This document shows positions 8,501 to 17,686 of a DNA stretch of 64,000 nucleotides, in pieces. The DNA comes from CAYZGU01 sp964478165. GTDB taxonomy: Bacteria > Poribacteria > WGA-4E > JAJDTR01. The stretch spans positions 62,001 to 126,000 of the forward strand of contig CAYZGU010000016.1 of assembly GCA_964478165.1 (NCBI GenBank). The letters are read 5' to 3'. The position numbers were made by a program, and so were the translations under genes. The notes under the pieces were generated by a model. The model had not been told where the DNA came from, made no database searches, and saw nothing but the letters and a program-made list of their open reading frames with translations. Within the stretch, counting starts at the first letter, position 1, and each line of letters starts with the position of its first letter.

Positions 8501-10567
8501 CTATCTTTCACTGATCAACAGACTACCGCCATCATCCACATTAGCAGTAACCCAGGGTTCCATCCAAATTGTTGTGTCCGCTTGCTCTACTACGGCCGGG
8601 CCATTGAAGCTGGCTCCCCAGGGCAGCCGTGAGCGCTGGTAGATGGGGCACTCTATGAAACCATCCTCGGCATATACCCTTCGTGACCCGTTTTGAGCTT
8701 CTTTCAACGTTGTACTTGCTCTGGGCACAAAATTCTTCAGGGCCAGATCGGGTCGAATACCAATCACTGATGTGCGAAGGTTCAAGAGATGGATTGGTAC
8801 ATGCTCTAGCAGGCTTTCTAACCCCCCAAACGCCTCCTCAACACGCCCGTATTGACGGAGATACGCATCACGAAAACGTTCCGCAATAAGACTAGATGAG
8901 AGCGCACCAGACGGCAGTATTGTACGGATGACATGCGTTTGGCCTTCATACGAAATCTCCGCCTCACGCAGAACATTCATCTGCGCGAGCGGAACTTTTT
9001 CCCGCTGAATGAGCTCCTCTCCTTGGGCAAGATGGTCGGCAAAGACCTCTTCCAGCCCAGACGCGTCAAGATCGGAGAGACGTCGATTGATCATGGTCAC
9101 AAAATCATGCTGTATGTCCGCTATTACACAACCCCACGCTGAGGCAATACCCGGATAGTAGGGAATCATCACCTGCGCGACACCGAGCTCGCGTAGTAGA
9201 AAGCTTGCTAGCAAGGGCCCCCCACCCCCGAATGAGAAAAGGACGAAATCACGTGGATCATGGCCACGATCAATTGAAATCCGTCTGACACTACCGGCAA
9301 TCCGGTTATTCGCAACACTGATAACTGCCATCGCCGCTTCTTCCGCAGAGAGGCCTAATGGCTTGCCAATCTGATTCGTAATCGCCGTACGTGAAGCGTC
9401 AATGTCAAATGAGAATTCTTTTCCGCGAGCGATAGCATACTCAGGATTAATCCTCCCTAGAACCAAGTTCGCGTCAGTTACGGTTGGCTCGGTTCCCCCG
9501 AGACCGTAGCATACAGGTCCTGGTTCCGCGCCGGCGCTATCCGGACCCACTTGAAGGAGTCCACCAGGATCGATACGAGCCACGCTTCCGCCTCCGGCGC
9601 CGATGGTATGAATGTCAATCATCGAAACCATAATTGGGATGCCAAACTCCGGTTCTATGCCATTCGAAACCATCGGTTTTCCATCCGAAACGACAGACAC
9701 ATCGAGACTTGTACCGCCCATGTCATAGGCGATTAAGTTCTGCGCCCCGCTCTCTGCGGCAATCCTAGTCGCAGCAATAACTCCAGCAGCGGGCCCCGAA
9801 AGCACTGTATTTACCGAAAAATCTCGTGCCGCGTCTACGGACATCATTCCACCATTCGATTGCATAATGAGAAGATCTCCGGAGTAGCCCTGCCGCTTCA
9901 GCCGATTTTCGAGCCTCGCCAGGTAGCGACTTACTATCGGTTGCACATAGGCGTTAGCTACAGCCGTACTCGTGCGTTCAAATTCGCGGAAGAGCGGAAG
10001 GATATCAGCTGATGCCACCACGTACATGTCCGGCCAACGCGACTCCAGAATTGCTTTGGCCCGGCGTTCATGGGCGGAATTGATATATGCGTTCAAAAAA
10101 CTCACTACGATCGCCTCGACACCGTCGGCGACAAGATTTTCGGCGGCAGAAATCAATTCCCCTTCGTCAAGCGGTGTGATGACTTCTCCTTCTGCGGATA
10201 TGCGTTCTGAGACCTCGGTGCGGCGATGTCGTGGGACAAGAGGTTCGTAGGAACCGCTCAGGCCATATGCATGAGGACGATCGCGACGCCTCAATTCTAG
10301 GATGTCCCGGAAACCGCGGGTGGCAATCAATCCACAGCGCACGCCCTTACGCTCAAGAATAGCGTTGGTGGCCACGGTCGTACCATGGATGATTAACTCG
10401 ATATCACTGTACGAGACCTGAAGAGCGTCGAGGCCAGTGATTAAACCTTCTGATTGGTCTTGCGGAGTACTAGCCGCCTTGCCAATAAATAAACGCTTTT
10501 GGTCTTCGTCCAAAACGACAATGTCGGTGAACGTACCACCAATATCCACGCCAACAAGTGTTCCCAT
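8501..10567 (-). CDS. hyuA: Hydantoinase/oxoprolinase family protein, subunit A
   Basis: 688 aa, full length. It is an ASKHA-type ATPase subunit that activates hydantoin, 5-oxoproline or a related substrate for the B subunit. The N-terminal phosphate loop 'VDIGGTFTDIVV' is followed by 'HGTTVATNAILERKG', 'TRGFRDILELRRRDRP', 'QSNGGMMS', 'SGPAAGVIAA', 'YDMGGTSLDVS', 'IGAGGGSVA' and 'GAEPGPVCYG'. The start is ATG at 10565-10567, with AAGG eight bases upstream. It is transcribed toward hyuB and preceded by a RidA-like gene and a serine hydrolase on the same strand. The true substrate cannot be told from sequence. Confidence 0.93.
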   Translation of the reverse strand: MGTLVGVDIGGTFTDIVVLDEDQKRLFIGKAASTPQDQSEGLITGLDALQVSYSDIELIIHGTTVATNAILERKGVRCGLIATRGFRDILELRRRDRPHAYGLSGSYEPLVPRHRRTEVSERISAEGEVITPLDEGELISAAENLVADGVEAIVVSFLNAYINSAHERRAKAILESRWPDMYVVASADILPLFREFERTSTAVANAYVQPIVSRYLARLENRLKRQGYSGDLLIMQSNGGMMSVDAARDFSVNTVLSGPAAGVIAATRIAAESGAQNLIAYDMGGTSLDVSVVSDGKPMVSNGIEPEFGIPIMVSMIDIHTIGAGGGSVARIDPGGLLQVGPDSAGAEPGPVCYGLGGTEPTVTDANLVLGRINPEYAIARGKEFSFDIDASRTAITNQIGKPLGLSAEEAAMAVISVANNRIAGSVRRISIDRGHDPRDFVLFSFGGGGPLLASFLLRELGVAQVMIPYYPGIASAWGCVIADIQHDFVTMINRRLSDLDASGLEEVFADHLAQGEELIQREKVPLAQMNVLREAEISYEGQTHVIRTILPSGALSSSLIAERFRDAYLRQYGRVEEAFGGLESLLEHVPIHLLNLRTSVIGIRPDLALKNFVPRASTTLKEAQNGSRRVYAEDGFIECPIYQRSRLPWGASFNGPAVVEQADTTIWMEPWVTANVDDGGSLLISER

Positions 10568-10691
10568 ATGAAGTGCCTTACCTCATTTGATAATTGAATG
10601 CTGTTTTAGGTGGTATGCATTTAGAACCCACACTAAGTCAAATGTTTCGTACGTGTAAAGTCGCGAGTTGCTCTTATGGCAAGGGTCGCCA

Positions 10692-10723
10692 CGAGCGCGG
10701 ATTAAACATGAGGTCCGCGCTCG
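10692..10723 (-). terminator. GC-rich hairpin at the RidA-like stop codon
   Basis: Perfect 10-bp arms CGAGCGCGGA (10692-10701) / TCCGCGCTCG (10714-10723). On the minus strand the first arm is coding, the TAA stop sits at the end of the loop and the second arm follows directly. No U-tract. A candidate terminator or 3'-end protecting structure. Confidence 0.45.
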
Positions 10724-11295
10724 CGAACAATTTTAAGTGCCAGGTCAGGGTCAATCTGGACAATCATTTCGGGTTCTATGCGTGTGTGGCCGGGCAGGTC
10801 AAAACCTGCAACAGCACTACGAGTATGCCATCCAGACAAGGATGTATCCAATCCGTCTTTCGAAAATTCAGATATTGGTCCACCAAATACATCATGAAAT
10901 ATTTTCGAGTATCCATCTACGACCCTTGGTGATTTGGAAAATGAGCCACCGCCATGCGAGTTGACCATACCAATGCATTTTACGCAATACCATATGTCGT
11001 TCAACGTGCCAAAAGGTTGGAGGCCCCAATGCAGGACACGGATATGATTTATTCCCGCAACTCGCCCTGCCTCATTACCAGCTTCGACGTCTCGGTCGTC
11101 GTTGGTTACCGCACCCTTTCCGCCGCCTGTACCCGAGGTGAACACAAGTCCAGATGGCGTAAATGTTAACATGCATATGCGTCGACCAGCTGGCTCTCGA
11201 ATTGATCCTTCCTTGGTGCCGAGATCGATTCCAAGTTCTTCAACCCTGTCGTATACATCAAAATCCCGTTTACAAGAATCATGTAGTTGCGTCAT
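10702..11295 (-). CDS. RidA/YjgF-YER057c-UK114-like protein
   Basis: 197 aa from the ATG at 11293-11295, which has GGAG nine bases upstream; an ATG five codons earlier is possible. The fold is suggested by 'VEELGIDLGT', 'LVFTSGTGG', 'AGRVAGINHIRVLHW', 'VKCIGMVNSHGG', 'KVVDGYSKIF'-like and 'HTRSAVAGFDLPG', the order typical of the longer YjgF subgroup. RidA proteins remove reactive imine/enamine intermediates of amino acid metabolism, and relatives occur beside amidohydrolases. The usual catalytic Arg is probably the Arg of 'HTRSAV'. It lies upstream of hyuA and fits a role in that pathway. Confidence 0.7.
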   Translation of the reverse strand: MTQLHDSCKRDFDVYDRVEELGIDLGTKEGSIREPAGRRICMLTFTPSGLVFTSGTGGGKGAVTNDDRDVEAGNEAGRVAGINHIRVLHWGLQPFGTLNDIWYCVKCIGMVNSHGGGSFSKSPRVVDGYSKIFHDVFGGPISEFSKDGLDTSLSGWHTRSAVAGFDLPGHTRIEPEMIVQIDPDLALKIVRERGPHV

Positions 11296-11348
11296 AGTAA
11301 CAATCTCCATTTAAGATAGAATTAAGATTTTTATTTCAAACTGCCCCT

Positions 11349-12269
11349 TCACGTGACAATACTGGCCGGAGAGAAGGCTTGAACAGCGGCACGACTTATT
11401 TCCGCAATCGCGGTATCTCCTCGGGCATCATCGTCCGCAGCCAGTGCGAATGCTGAAATAATTAATGGGCCTGTCGGCAGAAAGACGATACCCACATCGC
11501 CCTTGATACGTCCGCTAGATCCATACTTGTGAGCAATTGAGAGATTGGAGTCCAGATCGCGCCGTATCATGCGACGATCTTTTGCTGTTTTTAACAGCTC
11601 TATCATGTCCTCAGAGGCCTGCCGGCTCACTAGTTGACCGTAATATAGTTGCTTTAGGATAAACGCCATATCCTGAGGCGTAGCCACATTGTTTTCGAGC
11701 GAATCCTGGAACGATAGACTCTGAAAGTCTATGCCTTTTACTCGTGAGCGTTCAATCTGTAGTTTGTCATTTTCACTATTGCACGGCACATCGTCCATTC
11801 CCACCATGCGATAATGGTATCGTCCAAGAGTCACACTGGTGCGGGTATTTGGCAATCCGAGCTTATCTAACGTTGCATTGATCGATGAAAGACCAACGAC
11901 GTCGATCAGGAAATCAGTGGCAACGTTGTCGCTCACGCTAATCATTAGGCGACAGTAGTCGCGTAATGTCAATTCCGGGCGATCTTGCAAAAGACTAAGC
12001 AAACCGGATCCATGCGTTGAGATATCCCCTTGACACTGACGTCGATCGTTAAGAGAAAGCGCGCCCTCCTCAACTTGTCGAAAAAGTTCAATCATGACCG
12101 GGATTTTACAGACGCTTGCAGTGGGAAACCGTTGGTCTCCATTATGATGCTCCGATTCACCGGTCGTTAGGTCCTCTAAATAGAACCCTATTCGGCCGCG
12201 AAACTCCGACACAATCCGACTCAGGATTTCGGCTGGAAACCTGGGTACGTCAGCCTTCGGATCACTCAT
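11349..12269 (-). CDS. Serine hydrolase of the class A beta-lactamase fold
   Basis: 306 aa; AAGGA ribosome site seven bases before ATG. Penicillin-interacting motifs are visible: Ser-x-x-Lys in 'PTASVCKIPVMIELF' (residues about 50-64), Ser-Asp-Asn in 'MISVSDNVATDFL', and a KTG-like box in 'IAHKYGSSGRIKGDVG'. I could not find a clear Glu166-type omega-loop residue, so true beta-lactam hydrolysis is doubtful. No signal peptide is present, unlike secreted beta-lactamases. It may be a cytoplasmic peptidase, esterase or amidase. It is on the same strand as, and upstream of, the RidA-hydantoinase genes. Confidence 0.8.
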   Translation of the reverse strand: MSDPKADVPRFPAEILSRIVSEFRGRIGFYLEDLTTGESEHHNGDQRFPTASVCKIPVMIELFRQVEEGALSLNDRRQCQGDISTHGSGLLSLLQDRPELTLRDYCRLMISVSDNVATDFLIDVVGLSSINATLDKLGLPNTRTSVTLGRYHYRMVGMDDVPCNSENDKLQIERSRVKGIDFQSLSFQDSLENNVATPQDMAFILKQLYYGQLVSRQASEDMIELLKTAKDRRMIRRDLDSNLSIAHKYGSSGRIKGDVGIVFLPTGPLIISAFALAADDDARGDTAIAEISRAAVQAFSPASIVT

Positions 12270-13245
12270 TGTCTGTTCCTTTCGATCCCGTGACGAGGGG
12301 ATTCATTGATTCCTTGCCACATTAACTCGACACTGGTAGAGAGGGCCTACTTTTCTCTCCACACTCGCATTAATAACCTCAGACTACCTGTCAGATGCCA
12401 CCGCATGGCCTTGTATAGCTTAACAGATTTACAAGACTTAAGTCAATAATAGAATGAGGGTGTTTTCCGAAAACCGGTTCAGAGCCCATCTCGCCCGGTT
12501 TAGCGCATCCTTGAGAAGTAGGAATGAAACGATTCGGAAGACATGATTCTCAAAGAACTTGATGCAGATAAACAAGGAATTGAAATTCAATGAATCGATT
12601 CATCAGAAGTCGACCAATCTCTTCGGTGTAAATCCTATGTGACGAGGCTCTGTGTTTCAAGTTTCAAGTCGTTAAGATCTAATCAGAATCCATCAGTGAA
12701 CAGAAGAACAAGATTCACATTCGGTCGAAATTCTACGGTAATATGTGGGTGCAGTATAGTGTAAAGAGAATAGTGAAGTTAAGAATTAAGCGTAGATACA
12801 ACAGAAGCCACAGCATTCGAGAAACATTATCAGATTGATTTCCCAGGCTTCTAATCCGAACCAAAATCACGAATAACATTTGGTTTTTTGAAGACATTTC
12901 CCTCTTCTCCATGAGCCGTAGTGGTTTCTAACCACTACTCCTTTGCGTATTCGGCTCCTATCGATAAGTGATGTTGAAGTTTCGGGATTCGGCCTTTCCA
13001 GTTCAGTGCCACAATCGTAGAGCGCGCCGTGTATGGTACCCAGCATTTTGGAGCACAGCCATATCATAAGCTCTCAGACTTGAAAACTTTGTCTTTAAAT
13101 ATGAGAGATGCAATTCGCGATTGACATTGCGACTCTTTACTATTAAACTATGCTTGTTTGTCGTTCAGGAGTGCCTGTTCAATAAACGATCTAGAACGGG
13201 TTGGTCTTAACGAAAGTCATTCGCGAGGAAAGTGAGACAGCACAA
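12270..13245. other. Long divergent intergenic region
   Basis: Nearly 1 kb between the minus-strand hydrolase and the plus-strand LamG gene. I recognise no protein-like frame. It contains the candidate LamG promoter at 13121-13149. The length suggests a gene decayed beyond recognition. Confidence 0.4.
13121..13149 (+). promoter_or_regulatory. Sigma70-like promoter before the LamG gene
   Basis: TTGACA (13121-13126), 17-bp spacer, TAAACT (13144-13149). The arrangement matches that upstream of the related LamG gene at 1050, also about 100 bp ahead of the start. Confidence 0.45.
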
Positions 13246-14085
13246 ATGCCAGGTCGTATAAGTCATGTCTACAAACTCAGCGTTAGCCTAATGATTCTGA
13301 ATCTGGTCTTAATCAACTTCGGCCACACACAGACAGGTGACAGGTTCCTCAGAAGAGCTGTTGCAATATGGTCTTTTGAGGAAGCAAAGAAGGGAGGCCT
13401 TATCGAGGATTTAACCGGAAACGGCCATGATGCGCTATTCGTCAATTCTCCGGAGTTGGTGCCGGGCCGCTTCGGAATGGCGATGCAAATGAGCGAGAAA
13501 ACCAAAAGTTTTCTAGAAGTACCGAATGATGCAGATTTTAATTTTTCTGAAGCCTTTACCGTTGCCGCATGGGTTAAAAGGCCTATCAAAAAGCCGCCCA
13601 GGGACAGAGCTCCCTATCCTATTCTGGCCAAAGGTCAAGAATGGCAGCGCATAGCCGGGGCGAATTATGGTGTCTCACTACACAAAGTCTTCGACAACAT
13701 GTTCTATTTTTGGTACAAAGGCGGATTTCAAGGAGTGAGTGGAGTCGACGATGGCGATTGGCATCACTATACCGTCATTGTTGATGTAAGAGCGAAACCA
13801 ATAAGGTTAGAATTGTATATCGACGGCGTGTTGAAACCCATCAAACATCATGACGGTGAAAAAAAAGTGCTGCTGGTACCGAATCACTATGATGTTCGAA
13901 TTGGTGCGTTCCACGGGGAGTCCTTTAACTCCCACAGCGACAACACTATCGATGAGCTTGCCGTGTTCCACACTACCCTCAGCGAGGTTGATATAAAACA
14001 TCTCATGCTTGGGTTCGATAATGCAATCCGTTCCACTTCGCCAGGAGCGAAGCTCGCTCTGCTCTGGGGCACTATCAAGCAATAA
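13246..14085 (+). CDS. Secreted LamG-domain protein
   Basis: 279 aa from the ATG at 13246, which places the hydrophobic leader (SLMILNLVLINF) right at the N-terminus; a TTG at 13201 would add 15 residues. One LamG domain follows: 'AVAIWSFEEAKKGGLIEDL', 'LTGNGHDALFVNSPEL', 'FLEVPNDADF', 'VAAWVKRP', 'DDGDWHHYTVI', 'ELYIDGV' and 'TIDELAVF'. It is a close paralogue of the protein at 1050, including the 'RAPYPILAKGQEWQ' region. The tail 'AKLALLWGTIKQ' matches the C-terminal motif of the other LamG proteins. Exported; ligand unknown. Confidence 0.85.
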   Translation: MPGRISHVYKLSVSLMILNLVLINFGHTQTGDRFLRRAVAIWSFEEAKKGGLIEDLTGNGHDALFVNSPELVPGRFGMAMQMSEKTKSFLEVPNDADFNFSEAFTVAAWVKRPIKKPPRDRAPYPILAKGQEWQRIAGANYGVSLHKVFDNMFYFWYKGGFQGVSGVDDGDWHHYTVIVDVRAKPIRLELYIDGVLKPIKHHDGEKKVLLVPNHYDVRIGAFHGESFNSHSDNTIDELAVFHTTLSEVDIKHLMLGFDNAIRSTSPGAKLALLWGTIKQ

Positions 14086-14354
14086 TTCAATCTAATTCTG
14101 AACTTTTAATATCATTCTTTGCCATACACCCATACACATAGAATGAGCCTAACGGTCAACCTTTGCGCTCCTGTGCCGTGTAGCTGTGCGGCGGGTATTA
14201 GGATTGTCCTGAGTGTCATTTAGCACGCTTCATCGCTCTTCAGATGCGAAGAGCGAATGATTTGGCCGAAGACTACCGTTCCCAGTTCAGTTTCACGTCA
14301 TAAGGCGCAAGTCTCTGCGAGAATGTGCTCGCAGATAGCTTAGGAGAGCCAAAT

Positions 14355-15938
14355 ATGCCAAAGCCGCGAATCATGTTCTATAATGATGGACGCCATCCAT
14401 TATTGTACATGTACGAACCCCCCATTCAGAAAGAGGAATTTGAGGCTGCGGTTGATGAAGTGGTTGGCACTCCAGTTGACGCGTTGATGTTCGGTCTCGG
14501 AGATGGTCGAACCATGTTGCACGATACCAAAGAAGGTGAACTCTGGGGGCATAATGTCGACACATGGTCACACTTAATCTTTCGGAGAGCCCATCAAAAC
14601 GCTCGAGAATTGATTCAACGAGGATACGATCCTTTGCGCATTGTCTGCGATCGTGCTCACGCAAAAGGCCTAATGCTCTATCCATCCCTTTTGGTACAAC
14701 AGGGGCGGGCTGCTCGCGACCAGGATGTTCGCTGTTCCGAATTCCGGTTCAAGAATACAAATCTTGAGATTGGGGCATCTGGTACTCTGGACGAAAGCTT
14801 TCCCGGTCTAACATGTCTGGATTTTAAGCACGAATTAGTGCGTCAGGAACGCTTTGCACTAATTGAGGAAACGCTAATGAACTATCAAATCGATGGCTTC
14901 GAATTGCAGCTTAACTATTTTCCGTACTTCTTCCATCCTGATGAGATTGAATCAGGTAGATCGCTGATGACGGATTGGATTCGCCAGGTGTACGAGACAG
15001 TGAAAAACAGCGGACCCGAGCGCGAATTAGCCATCCGTGTTCCCGCGAGTGTCCAAGGCTGCTGGGAAAGTGGCCTTGATGTTAGTACCTGGATGCACGA
15101 AGGGATTGTGGATGTGGTAATCGGTCAGACATTTGCGGGCCCGGAGTTACTTGATTCGACCATTGATTTTAGGCCGCTTGTTGAAGCTGCCAGCGGCGCC
15201 AAGGCCAGAATTCACGCCGTAATTCAGAGCCATGTCGATTCGGATCGATTTGGGGAGGGTAGTATCGAGATGATACGGGGAGCAGCAACAAATTATTGGG
15301 CGCAAGGCGTGGATGGACTCTACTTAGCCCACTGGTTTGGTAATTGGCCATATGACCCGTCGTTTTACGCAAAGCTACGTGAATTGCCCCACGCGGAAGT
15401 CATGTCAACAAAGGACAAATTTTATTATGTGCCGACCGAAACAGGTCGATATTCCAAACCGTCAGCGGGTCCCGGACTGAGAAGGACGTTGCCCGTACCA
15501 CTTGAACTTGATACGCCGATTTCGATTCCGTTCAGAATCAGCGACGACCTGTGTCGTTGGGACAGCACCGGCCGCGTGCATGAGGTTCTACTTCGAGTAC
15601 GTATTATGAACACGACCGAGCTAGACGACTTGCGCTTTCATCTCAATGGGACTGTTCTTCCAGACAAGTCACTGCGCAGAATCAATCAGATCTATCAGAT
15701 GCAATCTCCACGTTATCGCACCGGTTCAGGCTACTGGTTCATCTATCATCTGAGCCGAAGATACTGGCCACCTCAGGGGCTTAATACACTCGGAGTTACA
15801 CTTCTTGACCGCGATTTAGACGTAACCCCGTCCATCTATATTCGTGACGTGGAATTCGAAGTCAAATATCTTATGGGCAAGCACTTCCATCATCGCCATG
15901 AGTTAGATGTGGGACTACGTGACTCGTCCCACATCTAA
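14355..15938 (+). CDS. Family 10-like glycosyl hydrolase (TIM barrel)
   Basis: 527 aa; the ATG at 14355 has AGGAG eight bases upstream. No signal peptide. About residues 1-360 look like a (beta/alpha)8 barrel: 'IMFYNDGRHPLLY', 'DPLRIVCDRAHAKGLMLYPS', 'YQIDGFELQLNYFPYFF', 'GIVDVVIGQTFAGPE', 'GVDGLYLAHWFGNWPYD'. Acidic residues at the strand ends ('DGFELQ') are candidate catalytic groups. The C-terminal ~150 residues form a beta-rich domain ('RIMNTTELDDLRFHLNGT'). Its place beside LamG, dehydrogenase and isomerase genes suggests carbohydrate breakdown; the substrate is unknown. Confidence 0.65.
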   Translation: MPKPRIMFYNDGRHPLLYMYEPPIQKEEFEAAVDEVVGTPVDALMFGLGDGRTMLHDTKEGELWGHNVDTWSHLIFRRAHQNARELIQRGYDPLRIVCDRAHAKGLMLYPSLLVQQGRAARDQDVRCSEFRFKNTNLEIGASGTLDESFPGLTCLDFKHELVRQERFALIEETLMNYQIDGFELQLNYFPYFFHPDEIESGRSLMTDWIRQVYETVKNSGPERELAIRVPASVQGCWESGLDVSTWMHEGIVDVVIGQTFAGPELLDSTIDFRPLVEAASGAKARIHAVIQSHVDSDRFGEGSIEMIRGAATNYWAQGVDGLYLAHWFGNWPYDPSFYAKLRELPHAEVMSTKDKFYYVPTETGRYSKPSAGPGLRRTLPVPLELDTPISIPFRISDDLCRWDSTGRVHEVLLRVRIMNTTELDDLRFHLNGTVLPDKSLRRINQIYQMQSPRYRTGSGYWFIYHLSRRYWPPQGLNTLGVTLLDRDLDVTPSIYIRDVEFEVKYLMGKHFHHRHELDVGLRDSSHI

Positions 15939-15939
15939 C
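15902..15939 (+). terminator. 14-bp perfect hairpin overlapping the glycosyl hydrolase stop
   Basis: Arms 15902-15915 and 15926-15939 pair perfectly around a 10-nt loop. The TAA stop (15936-15938) lies in the right arm. No T-tract follows. Very stable, so probably a terminator or mRNA-end structure. Confidence 0.5.
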
Positions 15940-16557
15940 ACAAACCGAGACTTGAGATTCTGGGCGCCACAACGCTACTGATGGTATCTAAGATGTGAAT
16001 TATTCGGTTTGACTCGTGTTCGCACTTTTTTGTGATGGACCTTTGGTTATAGGTAGTGGTGTTGAATGGATGCTGGAGAAGGCAAACTGCAGCCTGAATT
16101 CTGATATTGAGTTCACGGAGTTTGAGATACATTCCGAACACAACACTCTACACGACTAGAAGAGTGAGACAAGAACTGGAATCGCATTATCCGAATCTAG
16201 TTGCAGAGCAAACAAAATTATGATACAAGCTCTAGCGTAGTTGGCAGTGCCGCTGTTGTTGGATTACGTCTTTTGTTCTTGTTACCACGGAGCACTTCTC
16301 GCGTGTTTCTTGCTAATAGCAATCCCGGAGCAATAGGGTTTGATTCGAGTGTGATACTGACTGTCAATCCCTTATTAAGGCTTCACAGCACCTGCCGTTA
16401 ATATGCGCGCGATATGGCGCGCAGCGGTGCTCAATTGAGACTAAGGTTTCAAGATTTGGCGATTTATTTCATTGTCGACATTCCACACGGTGCAAAAACG
16501 GCCTACACATGAATGCTTTTCTATCTATTAGAAGGAACAGTAAATGGGGATTAACTT
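15940..16557. other. Intergenic region
   Basis: About 620 bp with no recognised coding frame. The last 30 bases carry a GGGGA ribosome site for the dehydrogenase at 16558. Confidence 0.4.
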
Positions 16558-17583
16558 ATGCCTAATGCTGCGGTTGTCAATTTTGAAGCTAAACCCTACT
16601 CAGTCGAATTGCGCGACATTGAACTGCCAAGAATTCACAGTGACGAGGTCTTAGTAGAAGTCAAGGCCGTTGGTGTTTGCGGTAGCGACCTACACCAGTG
16701 GACGGCGGAGCACAGTTGGCCCGTGAGCTATCCGGTCGTACTTGGACACGAGTTCTCCGGTGTCGTTTCGGACATCGGAACGTCAGTTTCACATTGGGCA
16801 AAGGGCGATCGCGTCGTGAGTGAGACAGCCGCGATAATCGATTACAACAATCCGATGACAAGGCAAGGATTGTATAATCTTGATCCATCCCGAAAGGGCT
16901 TCGGTTATGGAGTTAACGGGGCTATGACTCGATACGTTGGGGTACCAGCTCGCTGTTTGCATCTAATTCCACCGAAAGTCTCTTTTGACAACGCGGCACT
17001 GACTGAACCGCTTTGCGTCGCGTTCAGTGCGGCCATAATGAACACGAACATCCGTCTTGGCGATCGGATTATTGTCTACGGTCCCGGACCAATAGGACTA
17101 ATGTGCGCCGCTATGGCAAGACTTTCAGGCGCTGAAGTTGGTGTGGTAGGGATCGAACACGATAAACCACGGCTCGCCGTCGCTGAACAATACGGCTGTA
17201 CCCCAATTCTCCTGGATGCACGCGACTGGGCGAACCAGGGAGATGGTCTCGGAGTTGACGGCGTAATCGACGCTGCCGGCGTCTCTAATACACTATCACA
17301 AGCAATGGACATTGTCCGTCCCAACGGTTGGATTAGCAAGGTCGGTTGGGGACCAGAACCACTTGGTTGTTCACTCGACCCTTTGGTTCAAAAAGGCATC
17401 AGATTGCAAGGAAGCTTTAGCCATACCTGGGCCACATGGGAACGAGTCCTTCGGTTGCTAGGGGAAGACCTGCTAAATTTGTCTCCTCTACTCATAAAAC
17501 ATTGGTCACTTGAGGATTGGCACGAAGCATTTGAGAGTATGAGTAGTGGAAACATCGTAAAGGCTATTCTCCATCCAGCATAA
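16558..17583 (+). CDS. Zinc-type alcohol/polyol dehydrogenase (MDR family)
   Basis: 341 aa, standard length for sorbitol/threonine dehydrogenase-like enzymes that oxidise polyols with NAD(P). Catalytic zinc ligands are Cys in 'VGVCGSDLHQW' and the His-Glu of 'VVLGHEFSGVV'; the nucleotide loop is 'VYGPGPIGLM'. The region that normally holds four structural-zinc cysteines reads 'VVSETAAIIDYNNPMTRQG' with no cysteines, so the structural zinc is absent. GGGGA lies seven bases before the ATG. The sugar isomerase at 17687 follows on the same strand, suggesting a sugar or polyol route. Confidence 0.85.
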   Translation: MPNAAVVNFEAKPYSVELRDIELPRIHSDEVLVEVKAVGVCGSDLHQWTAEHSWPVSYPVVLGHEFSGVVSDIGTSVSHWAKGDRVVSETAAIIDYNNPMTRQGLYNLDPSRKGFGYGVNGAMTRYVGVPARCLHLIPPKVSFDNAALTEPLCVAFSAAIMNTNIRLGDRIIVYGPGPIGLMCAAMARLSGAEVGVVGIEHDKPRLAVAEQYGCTPILLDARDWANQGDGLGVDGVIDAAGVSNTLSQAMDIVRPNGWISKVGWGPEPLGCSLDPLVQKGIRLQGSFSHTWATWERVLRLLGEDLLNLSPLLIKHWSLEDWHEAFESMSSGNIVKAILHPA

Positions 17584-17686
17584 GGGGCCCTTGATTCTAG
17601 CTGAACCAACTTGCACAACGTGCCATTGTCATCACGGCTTCCATGTGTCAGACTCCATCTCGTTCTAATGCATTTAAACCTGTAAA

